Source: Pseudomonas sessilinigenes
GTDB lineage: Bacteria; Pseudomonadota; Gammaproteobacteria; Pseudomonadales; Pseudomonadaceae
NCBI RefSeq assembly: GCF_003850565.1
Contig: NZ_CP027706.1
Coordinates: forward strand, 4,464,001-4,528,000
Length of the DNA: 64,000 nt
Direction of reading: 5' to 3'
The notes beneath the pieces are model-generated. The model had not been told where the DNA came from. It saw only the letters and a list, made by a program, of their open reading frames with translations, and ran no database searches. Both the position numbers and the translations under genes were made by a program. This document shows positions 51,503-59,788 of this stretch, one piece after another; position 1 is the first letter of the stretch, and each line of letters opens with the position of its first letter.

Positions 51503-51552
51503 AAAAAATCACGATTCTTGGCCATCGGCACCCATAACAAGAGAGACAGCCC

Positions 51553-51684
51553 ATGCCGCCTTGCTCGATCCATGCCCCTGCGCACGCCTGGCGCTTGCCT
51601 TCGGCCAGCCCTGACATCTCTCCAGCGGTTTTCGCTGGTGCCCATCCTTGCTGCGCAAGCGGCGTTTTCCCTCCTGCCATCTAG
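51553..51684 (+). CDS. Possible upstream ORF in the iacA leader
   Basis: A 43-codon ORF (MPPCSIHAPAHAWRLPSA at its start) begins 7 bases after AAGAGAG and ends 31 bases before the iacA ATG, in a different frame. It contains one Trp codon. It has no known homologue and may be chance; it is listed because it would be the first ORF on the predicted iacA transcript. Confidence 0.25.
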   Translation: MPPCSIHAPAHAWRLPSASPDISPAVFAGAHPCCASGVFPPAI

Positions 51685-51715
51685 TACTCAACCGCACCTG
51701 AGACGGAGAAAGTCC

Positions 51716-52885
51716 ATGGATTCGCTTTGCCTGCATTCGGCGCCTGCTTCGGCGCTGGCCTCCGGACCGGCCTTCGAGGCCTTGCTTGAGACTATTCGTG
51801 ATCGTGCCCGCCTGGGAGAGTTCGATCGTCAGCGCCATATCTCCCGAGACGTGATCGACGGCTTCAAGGCCCACGGTGTCTACCGTGCCCTAGTGCCCCG
51901 TCGATTCGGCGGGTTGGAATGCTCGCCCGGGGAGTTCTGCCAGATGATCGAGCGTATCTCCCACGCCGATGGTTCGGCGGGCTGGGTGGCCAGCTTCGGC
52001 ATGAGCCCGGTGTACCTGGCGGCGCTGCCCCTGGCGACCATCGCCCGAATCTATGGCGACAACCCCGATACGGTATTTGCCGGAGGTATCTTTCCACCGC
52101 AACCGGCTGAAGTGGTGGCGGGCGGCTTCAGGGTTAACGGGCGCTGGAAGTATTCCAGCGGTTCGCTGGGCGCCGATATCGTCGGTGTCGGTATCGCTCC
52201 GTGCCACGGCGACAAGCTCGACCTGCCGCGCCTGGCCGTGCTGCCCAAAGCTCAGGCACGTATCGAGGAAACCTGGGACACCGTGGGCTTGCTGGGCACG
52301 GGCAGTCATGACCTGGTGGTGGAGGACGTGCGGGTGGACGAGGACTGGACATTCGTCCGTGGCGGCCTGCCCAACCTGGACGAGGCATTTTTTCGTTATC
52401 CATCGCTGGCCTTCGCCACACAGGTACTGTCGGTGGTCGGCCTGGGAGTCGCCCGTGCCGCCCTGGACGAGTTGTCGGCCATGGCCAGCGGGCGAATATC
52501 GGTGACTGGGGCCCCTGCGCTGGCCGACCGTCCGCTGGCCCAGGTAGACGTGGCCAAGGCCGAGGCGGCGCTGCGTTCGGCCCGGGCCTTCTTCTACGAA
52601 TCCATCGAGCGCGCCTGGGACCATGTGCTGGCTGGTGATCCTGTGCCGCAGGAGGCCACCAACCTGCTGCGCCTGTCTTCTACCCATGCCACGCGCATCG
52701 CCGCTGAGGTGGCGCGCAACGCACAGATGCTCTCCGGTATGACCGGCATCTACCACGACAGCCCCCTGGCTCGCTGCGTCAACGACGCCCAGGTGGTCAC
52801 CCAGCACGCCTTCATGGGCGATGTCACCTATCAGAACGCCGGAGCGATGTTCTTCGGCAAGCAGCCCCTGCCGGGCTACCTGTAA
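51716..52885 (+). CDS. iacA: IAA-degradation flavin-dependent oxygenase IacA
   Basis: A 389-residue protein of the acyl-CoA-dehydrogenase-fold monooxygenase group. Domains: N-terminal helical (about 20-115), middle beta (about 125-230; VNGRWKYSSGS), C-terminal helical (about 245-380). In known iac loci IacA, supplied with reduced flavin by IacG, hydroxylates the indole ring of IAA and can also turn indole into indigo precursors. The ATG at 51716 has GGAG upstream. First gene of iacABCDEFG; the identity rests on the whole gene order. Confidence 0.88.
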   Translation: MDSLCLHSAPASALASGPAFEALLETIRDRARLGEFDRQRHISRDVIDGFKAHGVYRALVPRRFGGLECSPGEFCQMIERISHADGSAGWVASFGMSPVYLAALPLATIARIYGDNPDTVFAGGIFPPQPAEVVAGGFRVNGRWKYSSGSLGADIVGVGIAPCHGDKLDLPRLAVLPKAQARIEETWDTVGLLGTGSHDLVVEDVRVDEDWTFVRGGLPNLDEAFFRYPSLAFATQVLSVVGLGVARAALDELSAMASGRISVTGAPALADRPLAQVDVAKAEAALRSARAFFYESIERAWDHVLAGDPVPQEATNLLRLSSTHATRIAAEVARNAQMLSGMTGIYHDSPLARCVNDAQVVTQHAFMGDVTYQNAGAMFFGKQPLPGYL

Positions 52886-52903
52886 CCATCGAGGAGAAAT
52901 CCC

Positions 52904-53266
52904 ATGAGCAACCGGAAGACCTTGCGCGTGCTGTTCTGCATGGGCATCAACCAGAACTTCTTCGATGCGCCGCGCGAAGAGCAGCTCCAGGTATGGGCGG
53001 CCTTCAGCGCGATGTGGAACGGTATCCACGATCTGCCTGGAGTGAAGGTACTGGGCAACATGGATGACGACCAGGGCATGGTCGGGCCGTCCGACGGTTA
53101 TCCCTGGACCACCTACCTGTTGGCCGATGTCCCGGATATCGAGACCGTGCACGACGCCTGCAACCTGTTTCGCACCACCTCAGTGGGCCAGGGACCCTAC
53201 AAGCTGTGGCGCTACGCCAAAGTCGAGGCGCGAATCGGTCGCGAGTTGGTGATCCAGCGTGCCTGA
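52904..53266 (+). CDS. iacB: IacB, small protein of the IAA-degradation locus
   Basis: A 120-residue protein with no obvious signal or membrane segment. It begins with a beta-strand-like LRVLFCMGIN and contains aromatic-rich WAAFSAMWNG and YKLWRYAKVEAR segments, compatible with a small alpha-beta barrel, though this is only a guess. Position between iacA and iacC is the strongest evidence for its name. It has GAGGAG upstream of the ATG. Its reaction is not known with certainty. Confidence 0.8.
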   Translation: MSNRKTLRVLFCMGINQNFFDAPREEQLQVWAAFSAMWNGIHDLPGVKVLGNMDDDQGMVGPSDGYPWTTYLLADVPDIETVHDACNLFRTTSVGQGPYKLWRYAKVEARIGRELVIQRA

Positions 53267-53327
53267 AGTCCCCCGAGCCCCTCTACAACGAGAATGCCCA
53301 GCCTTCGACGCTGGCAAGGAGTACGCC

Positions 53328-54602
53328 GTGAACAACCTGATTCCAGCCGTCAACCTGGCGCTCGATCCTGCCGGGTTGGTGCAGGACGACCGCGTCCATA
53401 CCTCCATGTACACCGATCCGGCGTTGTTCGATGCCGAACTGGAAAAGATCTTCTACAGCACCTGGGTCTGGGTCGCCCATGAAAGCGAAATTCCGGACGC
53501 CGGCAGCTACAAGAGCACCTACATCGGCAAGCAACCAGTGATCGTGGTGCGGGATCGCAAGCAGGCCATTCACGTCCTGCTCAATCGCTGCCGGCATCGC
53601 GGGGCCACGGTCTGTGAACACAAGAAGGGCAAGACCAACAGCTTCGTCTGCCCCTATCACGGCTGGGGTTATGCCCTTGATGGCTCACTGCGGGGCATTC
53701 CTCAGCCAGAGAGCTATGGCGAATGCCTGGACAAGTCCGAACTACCGCTGGTCAGCCTACGGGTGGAGAGTTATGCCGGCATGGTCTTCGCCACTTTCAA
53801 GGATGGCATTGAGCCGCTGGAGGACTTCCTCGGTGCGGCGAAGAAATGGATGGACCTGTTCATGAAGCAAGGTGCCGGCTATGGCATCAAGGTACCCGGT
53901 GAGCATCGTTTCCGTTTTCCCGGCAACTGGAAAATCCAGCTGGAAAACACTACCGACGCCTATCACTTCCCCCTGGTGCACAAGAGTTTTTTGTCCTCGG
54001 TCGACGAGCAGACCCTGAAACTGTTCGACTTCGCCGAAGGCCCGGGCTACGTCGAGGACCTGGGCAACGGGCACAGCGTGATGGTGATGATTCCCGATTT
54101 GGTGGATCTGGAGGCCGACCTCGACAAACCCATCCCCGAGCGCTTCGCGGGCCTGGCCGCCGAGCTGCGTGACGAGGGCATCGACGAACCCCAGGTGCGC
54201 CGCATCGTTCGAGCCGTGGGCGGCTCGGGTTTCAACCTCAACCTGTTTCCCAACATTGCCTGCTCGATGGCTTTTTTCCGGGTGCTGCAGCCGATCTCGG
54301 TGACCGAGACCGAGATCCACCATGCCGTGATCACCATGGACGGTGGACCGGCCTCGGCCAACCGTTATCGCCTGCGCCTGCATGAGCACTTCCAGGGGCC
54401 GCTGGGCTTCGGCACTCCGGACGACTCCGAAGCCTGGGAGCGTGTGCAGAAGGGCGCCAGCGCCGGCGAAGACCTGTGGATCATGCTCAACCGTGGCCTG
54501 CCGGGCGAGAGACCCAGCGCCGATGGCCTGGTTTCGGACGTGAGCGCCGAGACCGGTATGCGCGCTGCCTACCGGCAATGGAAAAAACTGATGTCGGCCT
54601 GA
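53328..54602 (+). CDS. iacC: Rieske ring-hydroxylating dioxygenase alpha subunit IacC
   Basis: A protein of about 424 residues. The Rieske cluster ligands are Cys88, His90, Cys108 and His111 (CRH ... CPYHGW). The catalytic iron site is in the segment with Asp210, His213 and His218 (NTTDAYHFPLVH). In iac systems this oxygenase, with IacD and reductase IacF, converts the oxidised indole-acetate intermediate to catechol. The GTG at 53328 is chosen because AAGGAG lies 6 bases upstream; a GTG at 53259 inside iacB lacks this. Confidence 0.9.
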   Translation: MNNLIPAVNLALDPAGLVQDDRVHTSMYTDPALFDAELEKIFYSTWVWVAHESEIPDAGSYKSTYIGKQPVIVVRDRKQAIHVLLNRCRHRGATVCEHKKGKTNSFVCPYHGWGYALDGSLRGIPQPESYGECLDKSELPLVSLRVESYAGMVFATFKDGIEPLEDFLGAAKKWMDLFMKQGAGYGIKVPGEHRFRFPGNWKIQLENTTDAYHFPLVHKSFLSSVDEQTLKLFDFAEGPGYVEDLGNGHSVMVMIPDLVDLEADLDKPIPERFAGLAAELRDEGIDEPQVRRIVRAVGGSGFNLNLFPNIACSMAFFRVLQPISVTETEIHHAVITMDGGPASANRYRLRLHEHFQGPLGFGTPDDSEAWERVQKGASAGEDLWIMLNRGLPGERPSADGLVSDVSAETGMRAAYRQWKKLMSA

Positions 54603-54616
54603 ACCTGGAGAACCCC

Positions 54617-55093
54617 ATGAATCTGCAACTGCTGCAAGAAGTGAGCGCTTTCATCTGGCAGGAAGGCGACATGCTCGACCATGGCGAATACGAAGCCTGG
54701 CTGGCGCAATGGACGGAAAAAGGCACCTACATCATTCCGATCAGGCCCGGGGAAGGCGACTACGAGAACAGCCTCAACTATGCCTATGACGACCACCACA
54801 TGCGCGGCCTGCGGGTGCAGCGCCTGGTCGGCGGCGAGTCGATCTCCACCAGCCCGCGGCCACGCACGGTGCGCACGCTTTCGCGCTTTCGGGTGCTTGA
54901 CGATGACGGCGACCAGGTCACGGTGCGCTGTGCGCAGAACCTGCGGGAGTTCCGCAAGGACACGCTCAAGCACTACAGCGCCGACCTGACCTACACCCTG
55001 GTCAGGGCCGAGGGCGGATGGCGCATCCAGCGCAAGGTGATCAGCCTGATCAACAGCGACGATACTCTCGCCGGTATCGGCTACATCCTTTGA
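54617..55093 (+). CDS. iacD: Ring-hydroxylating dioxygenase beta subunit IacD
   Basis: A 158-residue small subunit with the SnoaL/NTF2-like fold of aromatic dioxygenase beta subunits; typical segments are DMLDHGEYEAWLAQWTEKG and SRPRTVRTLSRF in part (SPRPRTVRTLSRF). It has a structural role in the alpha3beta3 enzyme. Starts 14 bases after iacC. Confidence 0.9.
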   Translation: MNLQLLQEVSAFIWQEGDMLDHGEYEAWLAQWTEKGTYIIPIRPGEGDYENSLNYAYDDHHMRGLRVQRLVGGESISTSPRPRTVRTLSRFRVLDDDGDQVTVRCAQNLREFRKDTLKHYSADLTYTLVRAEGGWRIQRKVISLINSDDTLAGIGYIL

Positions 55094-55103
55094 GGAGTCG
55101 ACC

Positions 55104-55844
55104 ATGAACCAAGTCGCATTGGTAACCGGTGCAGGCCAGGGGCTGGGCCAGCGCACCTGCGCGCGCCTGTTGGCGGCGGGCTTCGATGTGGTGGTCAGCG
55201 ACCGCGACCTGGAACTCGCCAAGGCTAGCGTCGCAAAGTTGCAAGGGGCGGGCGGACGGCTGCTGGCACTTGAGCTGGATGTCGGCAGCAAGGCCGACTT
55301 CCAGCGGGGCCTGGCCCGGGTGCTGGAGCATTTTGGCGCCTTGCAGGTGGTGGTCAACAACGCCGCCGTGACCAGGACCACACCACTGATGCAGATCAGC
55401 CCCGAGGAGTTCGATGCCGTGGTTGGGCTCAACCTGCGCAGCGTGTTCCTCGGTTGCCAGGTGTTCGGTGCGTACCTGGCCGAGGCCGGCTACGGCCGGA
55501 TCATCAACATGGCTTCCCTGGCCGGGCAGAACGGCGGTACCGCCACGGGCGCGCATTACGCGGCTAGCAAGGGCGCGATCATTACCTTGACCAAGATCTT
55601 CGCCAAGGAATTCGCCGCCCGTGGGGTCACCGTCAACGCCATTGCCCCAGGGCCCATCGATTCGCCGGCGGTGCACGCGGCGATTCCGGCCGAACGCATC
55701 GCCGGCCTGCTGGCTGGTGTCCCGGTGCAGCGCCTGGGGGATGCGGACTTCGTCGGCGACCTGATCGCGCAGTTGGCGCGGCCCGAGGCCTACTTCACCA
55801 CTGGCGCCACCTGGGACGTGAACGGCGGCCTGTTCATGCGTTGA
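55104..55844 (+). CDS. iacE: Short-chain dehydrogenase IacE
   Basis: A 246-residue classical SDR. The cofactor motif is TGAGQGLGQ (about 8-16), NNAAVT follows beta 4, and the catalytic Tyr-x3-Lys is in HYAASKG. In iac systems IacE acts with IacA in forming the hydroxylated or keto intermediate (dioxindole-type) before ring opening. AGGAG precedes the ATG. Confidence 0.9.
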   Translation: MNQVALVTGAGQGLGQRTCARLLAAGFDVVVSDRDLELAKASVAKLQGAGGRLLALELDVGSKADFQRGLARVLEHFGALQVVVNNAAVTRTTPLMQISPEEFDAVVGLNLRSVFLGCQVFGAYLAEAGYGRIINMASLAGQNGGTATGAHYAASKGAIITLTKIFAKEFAARGVTVNAIAPGPIDSPAVHAAIPAERIAGLLAGVPVQRLGDADFVGDLIAQLARPEAYFTTGATWDVNGGLFMR

Positions 55845-55889
55845 TTTTCCGGGGCGCCAGTTCGCCTTGTCGTGATGAGGAATGCGGTC

Positions 55890-56849
55890 ATGAATGAACA
55901 GTTACTGAAGGTCGTCGTGCGTAAGCGCGAGATCCAGGGGCACGATGTAGTCGTCCTCGACCTGGGACGTGTCGATGGTGCGGCGTTGCCGGCATTCGAG
56001 GCGGGTGCCCATGTCGATATCCATATCGCTCCCGGCCTGGTGCGCCAGTATTCGCTGTGCGGCGATCCGGCCGATGGCGCGGTGTATCGCCTGGGGATAC
56101 TGAAGGACCCGGCTTCCCGGGGTGGTTCGCAAGGCGTGCACGAAATTCTGCTCGAGGGACGCGAAGTGCAGATCAGCGTGCCGCGCAACTTGTTCCCGCT
56201 GGCACCGGGTGCCGGGCGCAGTGTCCTGCTGGGGGGCGGGATCGGCATCACGCCGATGATTGCCATGGCCCACACCCTTTATCTACAAGGAGCCGACTTT
56301 GAACTGCACTACTGCGGTCGCTCGCGCAGCCGCAGTGCCTTCCTCGCGGAACTGGCCAGCGCGCCGTTCGCCGATCGCGTACAGACTCATTTCGATGACG
56401 AGGGCCTGGAGCAGCGCCTGGATCTGACGCGGGTGCTGGGGCCTGGCGCGGTCGGCACCCACCTGTATGTCTGTGGCCCGGCGGGCTTCATGGATTGGGT
56501 GATCGCTGGTGCCCAGGGGCAGGGTTATACCGAGGACCATATCCACAAGGAGTATTTCCAGGTGGAAGTGGATACCCGTGGCGAGGGCTTCGAGGTGGTC
56601 GCTGCCCGCAGCAACAAGAGTGTCCGGGTGGCTGCCGGTCAGAGCATCCTCGATGCCTTGGTCCAAGTGGGGATCAAGATCGAGATTTCCTGTGAGCAGG
56701 GGGTATGCGGAACCTGCTTGTGCGAGGTGCTCGAAGGCGAGCCCGATCACCGCGATGTGTACCTGACCGATGAAGAAAAAGCCGCCAACGACCAGATCCT
56801 GGTGTGCTGTTCACGGGCTCGATCGAAAAAACTGGTGCTGGATATCTGA
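55890..56849 (+). CDS. iacF: Vanillate-demethylase-type oxidoreductase IacF (FMN / [2Fe-2S])
   Basis: A 319-residue reductase: FMN domain (RQYSLCGDP), NAD domain (GGGIGITPMIAM), and a C-terminal plant-type ferredoxin with ligands Cys268, Cys273, Cys276 and Cys306. It passes electrons from NAD(P)H to the Rieske oxygenase IacCD. The ATG at 55890 is preferred; GAGG lies about 9 bases upstream. Confidence 0.9.
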   Translation: MNEQLLKVVVRKREIQGHDVVVLDLGRVDGAALPAFEAGAHVDIHIAPGLVRQYSLCGDPADGAVYRLGILKDPASRGGSQGVHEILLEGREVQISVPRNLFPLAPGAGRSVLLGGGIGITPMIAMAHTLYLQGADFELHYCGRSRSRSAFLAELASAPFADRVQTHFDDEGLEQRLDLTRVLGPGAVGTHLYVCGPAGFMDWVIAGAQGQGYTEDHIHKEYFQVEVDTRGEGFEVVAARSNKSVRVAAGQSILDALVQVGIKIEISCEQGVCGTCLCEVLEGEPDHRDVYLTDEEKAANDQILVCCSRARSKKLVLDI

Positions 56850-56860
56850 GGGCAATGACC

Positions 56861-57358
56861 ATGGTAGAGATCAACCAATTTCGCAATGCGATGGCCCTGC
56901 TCGGTGGTGCGGTGACCGTCATCACCACCGATGGTCCTGCTGGCCGCTTCGGCTTCACGGCATCGGCGGTATGCAGTGTGACCGACGTACCACCCACCTT
57001 GCTGGTATGCATGAACCGTTCTTCGTACTCCAATGCCCAGTTCAAGGCCAACGGCGCGTTGTGCGTGAATGTCCTGGGCGGTGCCCACCAGGCACTGTCG
57101 GGGGCTTTCGCTAACAAAGCACTGAGCATGGAGGAGCGCTTTGCCGCCACCGACTGGACGGTGCTGGAAAGCGGCGCGCCGGTGATGCAGGAGGCCCTGG
57201 TGAACTTCGATTGCCTTATCGCCCAAGTGCACGAGGTGGGGTCCCACAGCATTTTCTACTGTCAGATCCAGGGCATCCGTCACGGTGCCGGAGATGATGG
57301 ACTGGTGTACTTCAACCGGGCTTATCACCGGGTGTGCGAGGCGTCCAAGGCCTGCTGA
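56861..57358 (+). CDS. iacG: Flavin reductase IacG
   Basis: A protein of about 165 residues with the flavin-reductase-like fold (FRNAMALLGGAVTVITT, GFTASAVCSVTDVPPTLLVCMN in two parts, and the C-terminal HGAGDDGLVYFNRAYHRV). It would supply reduced FMN/FAD to IacA. The ATG at 56861 has GAGGG 8 bases upstream; the ATG at 56855 is too close to it. Confidence 0.88.
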   Translation: MVEINQFRNAMALLGGAVTVITTDGPAGRFGFTASAVCSVTDVPPTLLVCMNRSSYSNAQFKANGALCVNVLGGAHQALSGAFANKALSMEERFAATDWTVLESGAPVMQEALVNFDCLIAQVHEVGSHSIFYCQIQGIRHGAGDDGLVYFNRAYHRVCEASKAC

Positions 57359-57387
57359 GTCTTGGGTGCGTTGTGCGCTGACGGTAG

Positions 57388-57867
57388 CTACAGGCTCTCC
57401 AGATTGTGGAACACCACTTCCAGCATCTGGTTCAGCCGCTGCACCTGGGCCTGGGTCAGGCCCTTGAAGCTGCGCTGGAACAACTCGTGGGTGATGTCCT
57501 GCATGCGTTCGACGGCGCGCTGGCCGGTCTCGGTGATGCGTACCTGGGTGACGCGACCATCCTCAGGGCTGGGAGCGGTGTCCACCAGGCCATCGTCCTT
57601 CATGCGGTAGACGATCTTGGTGATAGTCGACAGCTTGGCGATGGCATGAGTGGAAATCTCGGAAATGCTCGATTCGCCGTTTTCCTTGAGGATCCACAAC
57701 ACGCGCCAGCGCGGCACGTCGAGATCGACCTTCTTGAGCAGGCGTTCCATGTTCTGGGTATAGCGGCCATGGGTCCGGGCCAGCCAGTAGAAAGGGAAGT
57801 CTTCCTTGCGAAAGTCGCTGCTGGCAGGGTCGTGGTGGAGCTGACCGGTGTTCTTCGAGTTGCTCAT
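57388..57867 (-). CDS. iacR: MarR-family regulator IacR
   Basis: A 159-residue winged-helix regulator; the wing region is KIVYRMKDDGLVDTAPSPEDGRV and the recognition region THAIAKLSTITK. IacR proteins bind IAA and control the iac operons. The gene is convergent with iacG and divergent from iacH; the 196-base iacR-iacH gap holds the candidate operator. On its own strand a TTGAAC and a TAAAAT flank or overlap the same site, so self-control is likely. Confidence 0.88.
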   Translation of the reverse strand: MSNSKNTGQLHHDPASSDFRKEDFPFYWLARTHGRYTQNMERLLKKVDLDVPRWRVLWILKENGESSISEISTHAIAKLSTITKIVYRMKDDGLVDTAPSPEDGRVTQVRITETGQRAVERMQDITHELFQRSFKGLTQAQVQRLNQMLEVVFHNLESL

Positions 57868-57970
57868 CGATTCGCTGCTTGTCCGTGGAGGGTCACGCCA
57901 TCATAGCCAGTTCGAGGTTCTGCGCCATATGGCGCGAACAGCCTGGTATAGGGCTGGGGAATGCGACGAT

Positions 57971-58001
57971 TTTACTGGAATATTCAGTTGATTGTTCAAC
58001 T
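57971..58001. promoter_or_regulatory. Candidate IacR operator, iacR-iacH side
   Basis: The core GAATATTCAGTTGA-TTGT-TCAACT corresponds to the site upstream of iacA. Within it AGTTGA and TCAACT (57986-57991 and 57996-58001) form a perfect inverted repeat with a 4-base spacer, a normal shape for a MarR dimer site. It lies about 63 bases before the iacH ATG and about 105 bases from the iacR start. Confidence 0.6.
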
Positions 58002-58063
58002 AGTTGTCAGGCGATCCTGTGGCTAAGGGGCTGCAGGCCGATCCTGAAAAAAGGGGGGTGAAA

Positions 58064-59188
58064 ATGACCATCATAGTTGAGTCACTGGACCTGGGCGGCA
58101 GCGGCCCCCGGGTCATGCTCAAGGACACCATCGATGTCGCCGGCACCGCCACCCGTGCATCCAGCCGGGCTCTGGAGCAGGCGCCGCTGGCCGAGCAGCA
58201 TGCCGAAGTAGTCAATCACCTGTTGGCCGCTGGCGCTCGCCTGACCGCCAAGGTGAGCCTGCATGAATTGGCGTTTGGTACCACTGGCATCAACCGCTAC
58301 TTAGGGACGGCGGCCAATCCGCGGTTCCCGGGGCGTATCCCCGGCGGCTCTTCCAGCGGTTCGGCCGCCGCAGTGGCCGCCGGCCTGGCAGATTTCAGCC
58401 TGGGCACTGATACCGGTGGCTCGATTCGGGTCCCGGCCTGTTGTTGCGGGGTATTCGGCCTCAAGCCGACCTTCGGCCGGGTCAGCCGCCACGGCGTGAT
58501 GCCGGCGCGCAGCAGCCTGGATTGTGTCGGCCCTTTGGCCGCGAGCCTACCCATGCTGATTCGCGCCATGGGCATGATCGATCCGACGTTCGCCGCCGCC
58601 CAGGTACCCTTCCAGGCCCGGGTCGGGGTATTGCCCGTTCCTGCTGCGCCGGCGATCCTCGAGGTGGTCCAGCATACGCTGGTGGCCAGCGGCCTGACCC
58701 TGCTAGATGTCGAGCTCGAGTATTTCACCGCGGCCTATGATGCCGGCCTGGTGGTTATCAATCGCGAGACCTTCGAAGGCTGTGGCCATCTGTTGGCCAG
58801 TGGCCAGGTGGGCACGGACGTTGCCGACCGACTGGCTGTCGCGGGTCAGACCAGCGATCACGCTCTCGCCGAGGCCGAGGAGGTGCGTCGGCGCTTTACC
58901 GCCGAGGTCGACCAGGCGTTGGCTAGCTGCGATGTGCTGGCACTGCCGACCATGCCCGACTTTCCCTTGCGCGTGGAGGAGGCCGCCGATACCCGGGCGG
59001 TGCTGGGCATGACTTCGTTGGTACGGCCATTCAACCTGTCCGGGCATCCGGCGCTGAGCATTCCGTTGGGCAGCGCGCAAGGCTTGCCGGTGGGCTTGCA
59101 ATTGGTGGCGGCCAAGGGCGCGGACGCCAAGCTGCTAGCGGTGGCGCAGCGCCTGTTGCTCGGCATCCATGACGCCAGTGGGCTTTGA
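58064..59188 (+). CDS. iacH: Amidase-signature protein IacH
   Basis: A 374-residue amidase-signature family protein. The Ser-cisSer-Lys triad can be placed as Lys20 (VMLKDTID), the serines at 96-98 (PGGSSSGS) and Ser120 (DTGGSIRVP). Three successive cysteines (ACCCG) follow the nucleophile. Its reaction in IAA breakdown is not settled; hydrolysis of an amide intermediate or IAA conjugate is conceivable. The ATG is preceded by a G-rich AAGGGGGG site. Confidence 0.85.
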   Translation: MTIIVESLDLGGSGPRVMLKDTIDVAGTATRASSRALEQAPLAEQHAEVVNHLLAAGARLTAKVSLHELAFGTTGINRYLGTAANPRFPGRIPGGSSSGSAAAVAAGLADFSLGTDTGGSIRVPACCCGVFGLKPTFGRVSRHGVMPARSSLDCVGPLAASLPMLIRAMGMIDPTFAAAQVPFQARVGVLPVPAAPAILEVVQHTLVASGLTLLDVELEYFTAAYDAGLVVINRETFEGCGHLLASGQVGTDVADRLAVAGQTSDHALAEAEEVRRRFTAEVDQALASCDVLALPTMPDFPLRVEEAADTRAVLGMTSLVRPFNLSGHPALSIPLGSAQGLPVGLQLVAAKGADAKLLAVAQRLLLGIHDASGL

Positions 59189-59229
59189 TCCTGCTGCGTT
59201 GCATTCCTGGTACTGATTACGAGGTCAAC

Positions 59230-59748
59230 ATGCCTGATATTTCCCAGTTGCAGGCCCGGCTGCAGTTCTTCGAAAACCAGCAGGCGATCAGGGCCTGCAT
59301 CAATCGCTACATGACGTTGTGCGACAGCCTCGATGCCGATACCCCCCTGGATGAGCTGGCTGGCCTGTTCACCCGTGAGGCGGTCTGGGAAGGCAAGGGT
59401 GTCCGGTACGCCACAAGCTTCGGTGGTTACCGTGGTCGCGAGGCAATCCGCGCAATGTTCGCCACCTATATGAGGACCCCGGCGCACTTTGCCTTGAACG
59501 CACATTTCCTGGCCAGTGAGGTCATTGAGGTGGAGGGTGATGAGGGGCGTGGTAGCTGGATGATGTTGCAAGCCAGTACCTTCGCCGAGGGCGCCTCGCA
59601 CTTGAATGCAGCCAGGTTGACGGTGTGCTTCGCCCTGGAGGAGGGGCATTGGCGGATCGCTCACTTCCAGACCGAGAATCTGTTCAGCCGGCCGACGACG
59701 GCCTGGAACGACGATGCGCCGCTGCCGGTTCCGGTGCAGGCTGGATAG
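59230..59748 (+). CDS. iacI: SnoaL-like (NTF2-fold) protein IacI
   Basis: A 172-residue protein of the SnoaL_4 type (FFENQQAIRACINRYMTLCDSL, then FGGYRGREAIRAMFATYM in part). Family members act as isomerases, dehydratases or binding proteins. Position after iacH matches known iac loci. GAGGT lies 5 bases before the ATG. Confidence 0.85.
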   Translation: MPDISQLQARLQFFENQQAIRACINRYMTLCDSLDADTPLDELAGLFTREAVWEGKGVRYATSFGGYRGREAIRAMFATYMRTPAHFALNAHFLASEVIEVEGDEGRGSWMMLQASTFAEGASHLNAARLTVCFALEEGHWRIAHFQTENLFSRPTTAWNDDAPLPVPVQAG

Positions 59749-59788
59749 TCTTTTTTCGGTAGCTCCATTTCCAGTTGCTACCCATGAG

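Larger units (their letters stand above)
51042..51715. other. Long intergenic region with an AT-rich centre, upstream of iacA
   Basis: This 674-base gap separates the core genome from the iac locus. After hrpB there is a hairpin (51124-51142, CTCCCG/CGGGAG). From about 51295 to 51515 the sequence becomes clearly AT-rich, unlike everything around it. It holds an Anr-type palindrome, the candidate IacR site and a TTGACA hexamer at 51489-51494. From 51540 the composition is GC-rich again, forming a long iacA leader with a small hairpin at 51622-51638. Confidence 0.8.

Noticed and set aside
51518..51715. N-terminal extension of iacA to an upstream start
   Set aside because: The extra 66 residues are of odd composition, and a good ribosome-binding site lies just before the ATG at 51716.
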